From positions 1,612,001-1,676,000 of the forward strand of contig CACVBU010000178.1 of NCBI GenBank assembly GCA_902728285.1: 64,000 nt of DNA, in the 5' to 3' direction. Shown here piece after piece: positions 11,101 to 23,100 of the stretch (position 1 is the stretch's first letter; each line of letters opens with the position of its first letter). The translations under genes and the position numbers were made by a program. The notes beneath the pieces were generated by a model. The model was given only the letters and a program-made list of their open reading frames with translations, was not told where the DNA came from and searched no databases. This DNA comes from Clytia hemisphaerica. Taxonomy: Eukaryota > Cnidaria > Hydrozoa > Leptothecata > Clytiidae.

Positions 11101-14100
11101 AACGAGCATATTGACTGCTTGCTGAAAATCAGTAACCTTAAACAAGAATACGAATCTCTTTTAGGTGAGGACATAAGTAACACAAGTCATTGGTATCAAG
11201 ACGCACTCGAGACAAGAAAAACTGAAGTCAAAAGAGGAATAATTTTGTTGAAAGATACGATAGAAATCAACGGTGTCATCTGGTATCACCAAAACACTAA
11301 GCACAACAATATTATAGAGTGCCTCAAGCAGAACATAGTCAAGAACAAGGCCCTGTTGTTTATTAATCTTATAATACTATTACTATTGCACAACAATAAA
11401 AAATAAAGCACATGAAACATTAAAATAAATGTTGTTAAGTTTATTATTGTTTCCTCCTCATTCTTTTATAATTGGTAGGCTACTGATAAATAACCAGACA
11501 TTTATAGTGGTCTCTTACTATTTTTTATTTCAAACTTACATCAGGCTTAATCATTACTGTGGGCCACATCCCCTTCTAGGAGAAATATTTTAAGTCAAAT
11601 TTTGATTGATGATTGAAAACTGTACCTGTTTTGGGCCTAATACAAGAAGTAAATCAGGAAATAACAATAAGTGTCCAGTACATAGATACTTGGGGGCACC
11701 AACAACAGAAGAATTATTTTTGGAAGACCTCAAGAACAGGTCAACATCTACAAAGAAGGGCACAAGTATGACAACAGAACAAACCTACCGGACCCTGCAG
11801 GACTTCACTCTGCAGCTCGCAGAAAACACCCAACGACATGAGACTCGATTTGAAAAGTTTTTGACGGAAATGGAAAAGCGAAACACCAATAAAGGCAATG
11901 ACGAAAACAGAGGCGCTTCTTTAAAACCACCAAAGAACTTCAAAGGAACAGACGAAACACATGTAACAGATTTCTTCAACCAGTATGAAAGATATGTCAA
12001 GTTTAACAACTTGGGTGACAAGCAAAGGTTACTGGCTTTTCCGTCTTGTCTAGACGGACCAGCTTTGCAATACTATGAAAGCTTATCTGATGAAATCAAG
12101 AAGGACTTCGATCAGGTTGAACAATCTTTTAAGGGAAGATTTGACCCAGAAAGAATGAGAGTCTTCCGTACAACTAAACTACATGCTAGAAAGATGCAAC
12201 ATACTGAGTCACTTCAAGATTATACGCTTGCAGTCACCAATGAAGCAAGGCGACTTGGTTTATCAGTAAGAGAAACTATGCAAATTTTCATACAAGGATT
12301 ACCGCCAAGCCTAAAAGAATATGTCCTATTGCAGAACCCGGCTACAATGCAGGAAGCTCAAGAAGCGGCAGAAAGCAAGTCTTTTGCCTTGAAGACAATT
12401 CATGATAGCCAAGTTCATGAAGTGAATGCTTTTATCCCTCAACTTAAAGAATTACTGCTCGAACAAAAATTGGATAGACAAGAAGAAATCAATGGAATGA
12501 AAGCTGATATCAATGCTTTTCAGAATAAACAAATGAAAAACCAGTATTTTCAACGCCAGCCCAAACCGCAGCAAGTCTGTTATCGATGCAATAGACCAAA
12601 TCACATCGCAAGGGATTGTTTTGCCAGGCTACCAATCAGAAGGAATGGTGCAGGGCAGATGGGAGGACAAAGAAACTATAATCAAGGCAATTATAACCAA
12701 AAGCAAGGCCCAAGCCAATACACCAACGGTAAATCCCAGCAGATAGGATACAACCAAGGATCACAAAGATATCCGCATCCAGGATACGCCAGGAGCAGTC
12801 ACATGTCCCAAAGCCATAACAAGAAGATGGAACATGAAGATACTCAAAGGAAACCTGCTCATCCACCTTACGATCCATTTAAATCATGGGACAAAAGAGT
12901 GAGATTCGGCCAAAAAGATGAGGTCAACATGGTGAAGACTAACAGAAGACTACAGATAGACAAAAGAAACTGGAGACATCCAAGTATCCCTGATCAAGAT
13001 CCACCACTATGTAACATCCAATCCCCGCTAATGGAAAATAAAGATGTTCAAGGAACTGGCCCATCACCATTGATGTACTTGTATGGGAAGATCTTTGGAC
13101 GTCGGTGTAAAATGCTGATCGACACAGGAGCATCAATCTCATGTATCAATGAGGAATTCTGGAAAGAGGTGAAGCCGTTTGGATACCCAATTACTTTGAC
13201 ACCTCATCAGGACGTGGCAACCTTCTCTGGGGATAGCATTCCAGTGAAAGGAGAATCTACTGTACCATTGGAATTGGGGGAGTATCTTATAGACCAGAAA
13301 CTTATCATAATCCCATGTACACACGATGTCATTCTTGGTAGAAATTTTATGAAAATGACAAAGGCGGTCATCGACATTGGGTCAGATGACATTACCCTTT
13401 TCGATCATTATACATTGCCAATGGTATGCACGATGAATACTAACAACCAAAGAAAATTGGATTGGGATGATGCGCGTAATGAAAGTGGGTTCGGATTTGA
13501 AGGATCAGATCTGATAAAAGTCAAACTACAAACAACGACCATAATTAAACCAAAGAGAAGTGTTAAAGCAGGTGTATTCTTGTCACGATCTGCACCTGTG
13601 GGAGAATCATTGTATTTGCATCAGCTGGACGGAAAAGATTATGAAGTAATTGCACCTACAGTAACGGAATACAAACATGAAATGATGGATGTAATAATAT
13701 ACAACCCCACGAATAAGGATGTTAGAATTCCGTGTGAAACAATCGTGGCATTTATGGATCCGATTAGAGACATCACGGACATGTTCCAGCCACAGACACC
13801 AAAGATCTGCACGATAGCACCAAAAATGTGGGAACCAATAGAATTTGACTTTACAAAATCAAATGTGTCTGAAAATCAAAAGCAACAGTTGCAAACTTTT
13901 CTAAGAAAATATAGGAAGGCATTCGCTGCCATCAATGAGGAACTAGGAAGTACCTCTATAGTTGCACACCATATTAATGTTAATAGTAATACAACACCAA
14001 TCAGGCAACAACCGTATCCCACTTCGCATACTAACCGACAGATCATTCAGGAACATATTGATGACATGCTGAAAAGAAATATCATCACTCCATCAGTGTC

Positions 14101-17100
14101 AAGTTGGTCTTCACCAATTTTGATAGTGAAGAAAGTTGGTAAGGCGGACAGATTTTGTGTGGATTATAGGAAGCTCAACGCAGTTACAGAAAAAGACTCA
14201 TACCCGCTCCCAAGAATTCAGGATACACTCGACGCACTGCATGGGGCAGTTTTCTTTTCAACCCTGGATTTGAGATCAGGTTTTAGGCAAATAGAGTTGG
14301 ACGAAGAATCAAAGCCATTGACCGCTTTTACAGCACACGCCGGCCTGTTTCAGTTCAACGTTTTACCTTTCGGTTTGGCTAATTCACCGTCTTGTTTTCA
14401 GAGATTAATGGAAAGTGTCCTACGAGGACTAACATGGAAGAAATGCCTCATTTACATAGACGACATAATCGTCTTTAGTAAATCATTCAAGAGTCATCTG
14501 GAGGATCTTGCAGAAGTTTTTGACAGACTCCTTGCGGCCAACGTAAGGTTAAAACCTTCCAAGTGCGCTTTTGCTAAAAGTTCGGTTGAGTATCTTGGAC
14601 ATGTAGTATCAAAAGAAGGAGTGGCTCCGGATGAAAGGAAGACCGAATTGATAAGGATATTTCCTACGCCAAAAACACCAAAACAAATCAAACAGTTTCT
14701 AGGACTGGCAGGATATTACAGAAGATTTGTAGAAAATTTTTCGAGGATCGCATCTCCTATGACCAAGCTACTGAGAAAGGACGAAAAATTTGTTTGGGAC
14801 GAGGATTGCGAAGAGGCTTTCCAAGAACTGAAGAAGAGGCTACAAAATCCACCAATTTTGGCATACCCAGATTTTGGTAAGCCATTCGAACTTTTCGTTG
14901 ATGCCAGTGGGACAGCTGTAGGTATGGTTTTGGCACAGTATCAAAACAATATGGAAAGGGTAATAGCATATGGAGGTAGAACCCTGAATAAAGCAGAACG
15001 GAACTATTCCGTTACTGAACAGGAGTGTCTTGGTCTAATTGAAGGAATTAAGACCTTTCAGCAATACCTCCATGGTAGAAGATTTACAGTTCATACGGAT
15101 CATAGCTCTTTAAAATGGTTGCTCAATCTAAAGCATCCGAAAGGACGACTAGCGAGGTGGGTAATGAAGATACAGCAATACAACTTCGACATTAAGCATC
15201 GTCCAGGGAGAATCCATAGCAATGCTGACGTTATCTCTAGGCACCCGTTGCTGGTCAATGCACTTACAGAAGAGATGAGAAATGCTTCATCCATATCAGA
15301 TCTACAAGCTAACGATGAGCAACTTCGCTATTTAATACACTATCTAGTTTTCGAAGAAATACATGAGAACGACGAAAATCCAGAGACAACAATCTCAAAA
15401 AGTGGAAACTACATTATCGATGAAGATGGCTTGCTCTATCACATATATGTGCCTGAGTCAGGAAGGAAGACAAATACTTTCCTTCAACTAGTAGTCCCAG
15501 ACACTTTGAAGACCGAAATACTGCACCTAGCCCATAATGACAAATTATCAGGAGGGCATTTTGGCGTTCAGAAGACTTTCGACAAAGTACACAGCAAATT
15601 TTACTGGACATCACTTTTGAAAGATTGCAAACAGTGGATAAGAGAATGCGACAAATGTAGCACACAGAAACCTTTAATGGGATCCAAAAAAGCTCCATTG
15701 ATGCACTTACCAGAGGTAGGACGTCCATTCCAGAGAATCGCAGTAGATTGCTGTGGGCCTTTTCCATTAACAAAGAGAGGGAACAAACACATCCTAGTGG
15801 CAATAGATCATTTCACCAGATGGCCAGAAGCATGGGCTTTGCCAAATACTGAGACAGGGACTCTGGCCAGGACGTTGGTGGATGAATTAATATGCAGACA
15901 CGGAGCTCCAGAAATGATGCTGTCAGATAGGGGAACAAATTTCATTTCTAAGCTAATGCTGGAAGTATGTAGACTTATAAATACAAAGAAGTTAAACACA
16001 TCATCATATCATCCAGCAACGAATGGAAAATGCGAAAGACTAAACGGAGTTATTGTAAAAAGATTATCCATGTATGTGGATAAAAACCAACAGGATTGGG
16101 ACTTACATCTTCCGGGGGTGTTACTATCAATAAGAACCACACCCTCATCTTCAACCCAAGAAACACCGTTCTTTCTAGTATATGGAAGACAACCACGCCT
16201 TCCAGGTGATGTAGCCTTGTTGCCAGATAAAGAAGTTCCAAAGGACCAACAACAATACAAGGAAGAGCTTGTCAAGACCTTAACACTAGCACATCAAATG
16301 GCAAAGGACACGGCGTCGAAACAAAATGCAAGAATGGAGTTTTATTACAACAAGAACGCGGCACCAAAAACATTCAACGTTGGAGACATGGTTTTAATTT
16401 CAAAACTCAAAAGAGATGTGGGACTTAGCCCAAAATTAGGCCCAAAGTATATGGGTCCTTATTTAATCAAGGAAAAATTCTCGGACGTGTTATATAAACT
16501 AACGGATATGAACGGACGAGACATGAAATCTCCAATACATGTAAACAGAATGAAAAAGTATTATAAAGACCAAGACGCGGTTGCAGACTCAAGCGGGTCT
16601 TCAGATGAATCATCTGACGAGGCAGAATCAGACTCAGAAAACGATACATACATAAAACGAAAAGATGAAATTATTAAACACCGTAGACGGAAAGGTCAAA
16701 TGGAATACCTCGTGAGATGGCATGACGACAAGAAAGACTCTACTTGGGAAGAAAAGAATTCACTCGACCAAGAATTGCTGGATAGGTACATCAGAGGGAA
16801 CAGACCTTCCATAAATAACATCAATACGCAAGTTAGCTACAAGTCAAATTACATAAATGGTACAACGATTATACTGCTGTTGCTATTGAATTGGATCACA
16901 AGAAATGAAGCTATAAGGCTGGGACCAGTCTTTGATTGCTCTAGAGTCAAACCAGCAGGAATATATCGCTTTCCGGATATTAAAAACTGCACGGTTCCAA
17001 AAGATTATCCAACACAAGGAATACAAACGTTTAAAGCAGAAGTGCTACACGAATCTCCAAAGTATACTCCAGTCCAAGTGTACCACTGCTCAAAATTCAG

Positions 17101-20100
17101 AGCAACGCTTACATGCGCCGAGGAATTTTTTGGAGGAAAGAAGAAATACAGGAAGACAAATATACTAACGACGGATGCTGCAGAATGTAGAAAGGCATGG
17201 GCTCAAAAGTCTTTCGAGGACTTTAGATTAAAGCCCGTGGATGGATCAAGTGTTTGGGAACTTGATGTCTCTGAAAAATACAACTGTAAATGGATGGCGA
17301 AAAAGACAGCAATTTTCGTACATTACAGAATTGTTCAGTACAAAGCTTACATCGTGGGAGGGCAAAAAGATCTCCATCAAGCAATAACTAAATCTAGATG
17401 TAAATACTCAAAGACTTCATGTGTTCCAGAGGAAGATCCACGGTCGGTACTGTTCTGGGAAGTTCCAAAGCCATTAGATGATAAGGTATTCCACTCAAAA
17501 GGTATACACACGGTAAAGATGATGGGAGATATGATACTCGTCAGAGAGTTGAAAATAGGTGGCACTATCATAATGAAAAGAACAGGCACATTCCTTTTAG
17601 ACAACGGATATATGATCCAGAAGAAAGCAGCTTCTAAAAGTACACTCGATACCATACTGGAATATACAAAAAACATGAGAAAGTATATCCCAAATAACGA
17701 ACATTGGTCACTGGTTGAGGCTCACCTAGCGGCTTTATATCAAACGGAACGTTTAAACCTCATATACACGTGGAATACAATATGCAAAACCGAACAACGG
17801 ATTCAGAAGTTGGAACAATGGGTGCTCAGTACGTTCCCGGATAGCAGTACAAATTACTTGAGCCAAATTGGGAATTCATACGAAATTTCAGGTGATGCCA
17901 TCGGCATAAATCAATGCTTTGCGATTTCATCCTACACGATTGCTTGGAACCGTATGCATAACAACACGTGCTATCATCATTTCCCTGTATATATACCGTA
18001 TTCTCGCAAATTGTTCTTCTTAAATCTACCAAGTAGATCTCTTTTGCACAAAAGTCACAAAATAGATTGTTCCAACAGACCGGCAGGAACTTATATTATA
18101 GATAAAACCAATAAAGCCTACGTTATTGGGCCAACTGGAAAAATGGTACCTGCAAAGTTATCATACATGATTAACAAGAAGCCGTTCAATCAAAATGATT
18201 TGATCGAAGGCTTCGACAGTAGCTTATACGAACCACGCCCCCCGAAACTTGATCAATTCTCAGTTTTACAAGTAGTCTCACTTACCAGCCAAACGATAAC
18301 AGACCTACACCAAGCTATACAGACGGAATCAGATTCAAACTTTATGACAGGATTAGGAATGGCCCTGGGAAGAACAATCGAAGCAATCGGGGATTCATCA
18401 TCAAAGATTGTAAAATCTCTTGGAACAGCCATTAAAGATGGACTTAACGGTGTGGGAGATTTGGACAAAGCTGTGGTAGGATCAATAGCTAACGCATCTA
18501 GTATAATTCTACCAGCAGCAGGAAAGGCATTGGAGGGAGCAGGCAAAGGGGCAGGAGGATTCTTCAATTCTATTTTTGGAGGAATACTACGAACAGTAGT
18601 AATATGCCTATTAGTTCTAGCTGTAGCATATATCCTCTTCACAAAACCTGAACTACGAAAACGAATTCTATTATTGTGTAATAGGGCAAAAAATGATGTT
18701 CCTGAGAAAAATGTCGCTATAAATGACAACGGACTTGACGCACGTCAATTGGAATTATCAAAGACTAAATATCATAATACTAACTTGTCCCGCCCTCAGC
18801 AAGGTGAGAAGAACATCAGAATATTGTACCCAGATGTATTAAACAGTAAAAAACCTACTTCGCCATACACTGCAGTGGACTAAGTTCGTGGGAAGAAATG
18901 AATCTTACCCAGAATTAAGTCGAATTTAAATAATTAGAACATTGACTTGAGAGACTCGAATGTCACAAAAAAAAAGTTGAAAATAGTGTCAAAAACAAAC
19001 TTCACCCAAAAATATGGGACAATATAATCACATAAAACATGTTTAGTCCTTCAAAGACAATGAAATTTCGAAGCCAGAAATTAAAAAATATAGTTAGTCA
19101 AAAAGGCCCACCCTATTTATATATGTGGCCACTCTCACAGCAGATGTAGTACCGGAATTTGTTGATTTATCATTAACTTAATTTACTTTACATACACTTT
19201 TATTGGTTTTGAATTTTATGTAATGGCTGGCCGCCCGATTCGACAACAACATGAGGAGCAGTACAACATTTTTCCAGAAGGCCATACCCTGCAGGATGGC
19301 CTGAATTTATTAGAAGGAAATTTGGCAAGGCCTCAAACCATGGGAGATCAAACCTTGCTCACATATAATAACATGCATTTGGCTATGCAGGTGCAGTTAT
19401 TGACACAACTTTATGCACAACACCTTGCAACACGTTACGGTGGTGATCGTTGGGATTACGTAGTTAAGGGTTGGAAAGAATATCCTTCGCAAGAGCTACG
19501 GCAATAACATCGCAGTCACCATCTTTTAACACACCCACATCATCTTTTCGACCACATCTGTTGGAAGCTATACGTAGACATAGAGACTTTACTTTTACCG
19601 GTTCAACAGACCATTACCAAGCCAGGAGGATCCTGTTGAACAACGTTACCCGTGTTAACGAAGGCGACCATCGGCGACCAGTTATCAATAACATTCAGAG
19701 CACGTTTTTCATTAACATTCATCTTACGTTCTTTGAGTAAGATATGACCAACATGAACTTCGGTGGTAGAGAAAGAGTCTTTTTGTTTGATCTTTACTGG
19801 GTACTTTTATAAGCTGATATATTATAGAATTAGAAAAGCTGTTTATTAGACGTGATTATATAATCATTTAATATTTTATTTAACGTACCGTTTGTACTCG
19901 TGACAACATATTTCTGACGTATTTTTATTTTTCATTTTCTCTTCTGACGGGGACCGTCAGTCTAAGAGGGATGGTATGTAATAGATACAAAAATCAGTAG
20001 AAATAAACATGTAAAAAACATTAACCCGTATGTCGTAAAAGGAAAGTTTTAGACTTCAAACAAAGACATAAAAAGTAAACCTCCATCAAGAAAAAACATT

Positions 20101-23100
20101 TCTATAGCTAAAATACGACTTCTACACGTTTTGAAGAATCAGCAAGAAAACTCTTTCTAGAAGCTTTCTAAATTGAACTTTGAACCAACGTGGGAGGAAC
20201 GTTTTGAAGAATCAGCAAGAAAACTCTTCCTAGAAGCTTTTCTAAATTGGACTTTGAACCAACGTGAGAAAAACGTTTTGAAACCTAAGCAAAAAAGACA
20301 ACATCAAAAAGGTATAAATAGCCGAAGAAATCAAAAAGAGATCAGGTCAAGATTGGAGAAGAGAGAGGAAGGACACAAGGAAAAGTCACAAGAAGAAATT
20401 GGAAGTTGGAGAAATTGAAGAATAAGAATTATATTGTAACTAAGAGTGTGAATTTAAAGATAAAGAAAAGAATCTAAGGGAAAAGATTAAAGTTAAAAGC
20501 GAACCCCTTAAATATTCGTTGTCAATTTATTGTTTGGAAAGCTTGGAAATTAATTTATCAGTAACAAGTATTAACCTACCTGTTACACTACACACAGCTA
20601 TGGGAAAAAATAAATTGGCAAACAAGCAACCAACATTTCGAGTGACCATATTTTTACTGAATGATAATAATGCTCCGGAATAATTTCTGAATAAAAAATG
20701 AAAATCTTACTCTCTTTGAAATCTTTTGTGTCTTCTTCTTCATCTTCATCATCAGATGTTGCGCATGCGTATTGCTCTTCTTCTTCCTCATCGTCGTAAT
20801 TTTTCCTTTCTTTGTCCATGGGCGTGGTCGTAGTCGTAGTCGTGCACGTGCTTTTGATGGAGAAGATTGAATATTTGGAATCATGTCTACCGATGGGTTT
20901 ATCTCTCTCCCATTTATGTTCATCACAATAACTGAAAAAATCAACAACCATTTTGGAATTAAACATTTGAAAGTATTTGAATGAGCAATCTACAACTATT
21001 CAGTCATTGGGGGATTTCTTCAACCACCACCCTCGACTGTCATTATAATTATCATTAATGTTAAAAGAACCATATATACACCCCTGTCTGTGTCACAGAC
21101 CCCCTGGGACCCCCACAGACAATCCCACTGGAAATTTGGCCAAAAAACACCCTTCAATTTCATGCTCACTGGAAAATTGAGTTTGTTTTCATCTCCATTT
21201 AAAATTCAATCGAAAAAATTCCACGCCCATCCCACGTGATTTTTTTATCCCCACTGTGGGAAGAAGTTCTACTGGGGCTGTGAGACAGGTCAAGTTATGA
21301 AAAGAAAAAATAGGATAATCTAGCTCAAATTATGATTATTATGGCAAAGATAATAAACGGTTGGTGAAAATATATTTTCATACCTTTTACATATACCATT
21401 TAGCCATGAATCGATACTTTTAAAATGGTATTTCATGCTATGATAACTCTCAGCTTTGAACTGGTAAGAATCGTGTATTTGTACCCTAAAAAGAAACGAA
21501 GCTAAAATTGAATACTTATGATTCCACTCTTCGTGATCTTTCGGTTGCTTTTCTTGGCTGAATTTTTAGAGGATTATTTCCAGGTTAGAAATAGTTTGAT
21601 TGTCTGTGGTTTAGTCTAAGTGAGTGACCTTTCGTATCTACCCAGAGTCAGTCTTGGTTTTCTTGTTGGAAAGTGAGGAAAAAAGAAAAAAAAGAGAAAC
21701 ACAGCCAGGGTTTCGAGGGAAAATTAAAATTGGTCTGTATGTTGAGTGCCCACCAATAAGGAGAGCTGGCTTTACTTACTTACTTTCCCCTTTTCCATCG
21801 GGCGCCAATTGTTTTTTCGCCATCACCAAGCCAGATCTCTACATGGACCATATTGTGTGGATAAGCTTTGGCTGAAAGTACAAAGCAATATTTTGATATC
21901 TAATACACGTTCTTTCGAAACAAAAGGAAGTATAACATAATGATTGGCTCAAAATGAACGATGGCCCAGTGGTCTAAGGTATCAGCGCCTCAAGGGGATC
22001 AGATCAGTTCATAGATAGCCGAGCCAAGTGGCCGTGGAACCATTGAAAACAACCAAAAGGCTGTCTAAAAGTCCTAGATTGCTGGGTTATCAATGTAAAA
22101 TAAAAGGGTTGGCAATGAACATGTTGGGAAGCCATAAACCAATGGATCAGAAAAATTTGAATCTAGTCATCCGGGGATGCCATTGTCACTTTTCCCCGAC
22201 GTTAAATTTGAAATGAAGTTCTTCGTTTCTATATTTCAGGAATGTCTACTTTAAAATTTACTTACATTTTTCGTTATAGTAAGTTCCAGAAATGAAGACT
22301 AGATCACCTTCTTCCATATTCTGTTCATCAATACATTCTGGTAAGACATCGTACTGAAGAATTCAAAAAGAGAAAGACAATGTTGTTGGGTTCATTTGCG
22401 CAAGTCATAGAATTGCAACTTTTTAAGAAAAATATTGGATATCATGTTGGATGAAGTTGATCCTCGTCAAACTTTTCATCCAACATCTCTTATGAGATTG
22501 ACGTCACTTTATGTCGGCTTCAATGTTGGATGCGTTATTTGCATAATCATATTGGATGAAAATGTTTGACGTTTTTGAACAAATGACTTGTCATCCAAAT
22601 GTTGGATGCATTTGCGCCGGCCTTTAGGTAGACTGGGCCACCTCACCGTTAGGCAGGGAGCCCCTAACATTTTGAAAGAAGATTTCTAAGAATCTTATTT
22701 CTAAGTAAAGAACAGGGCCTTTAATGACAAGATTATAAAAATTACATTAGTCTTGTTTAGTATTAGTGACGAAAGAGGCTGTCTGTAAAATTGCTGTCAA
22801 GTTTTTATATATAAACTCAAGAAGAAAAAAAAACTAGCTATTTATTGAAAGAATCTTTTATGTGAAAGGATGAATATCTGAAGGATAGATCTTCCTTATT
22901 ACCTGATACGCTTGATTTCCAGGACCGAGTCGAAAGCCAAAATCATCTTGCATTTCACGTTGAACACGTCTTACAAGTGCACAGCAATCGAGAAACAAGT
23001 CAGAATCATATTCTGGAGCTTGAAAATATCAAAAACACAAAAACGCATCTTAAAGCAATGTACTATACACAGTTTTAAACGAAAAATAAAATGAGCTAAA

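Larger units (their letters stand above)
10099..20587 (+). mobile_element. Complete Ty3/gypsy-type endogenous retrovirus-like element
   Basis: Two 611-bp LTRs that look identical by eye bound a 10,489-bp element. CTAC is duplicated at both flanks (10095-10098 and 20588-20591), a four-base target duplication as expected for Ty3/gypsy integrases. In order it has: 5' LTR, primer binding site, short upstream frame, one long gag-pol-env frame without any stop, a 3' frame, polypurine tract, 3' LTR. It sits in intron 6 of the TTLL10-like gene in antisense. Matching LTRs and intact coding suggest a recent insertion. The host splice signals (donor at 20710, acceptor at 9183) remain intact. Confidence 0.95.

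Noticed and set aside
15414..15803. Long antisense frames under the pol region
   Set aside because: Shadow frames opposite conserved integrase coding; no domain and no start context.
19471..19740. Second 3' frame of the retrovirus-like element
   Set aside because: Begins at TTG and overlaps the better 19223-19507 frame; no independent support.
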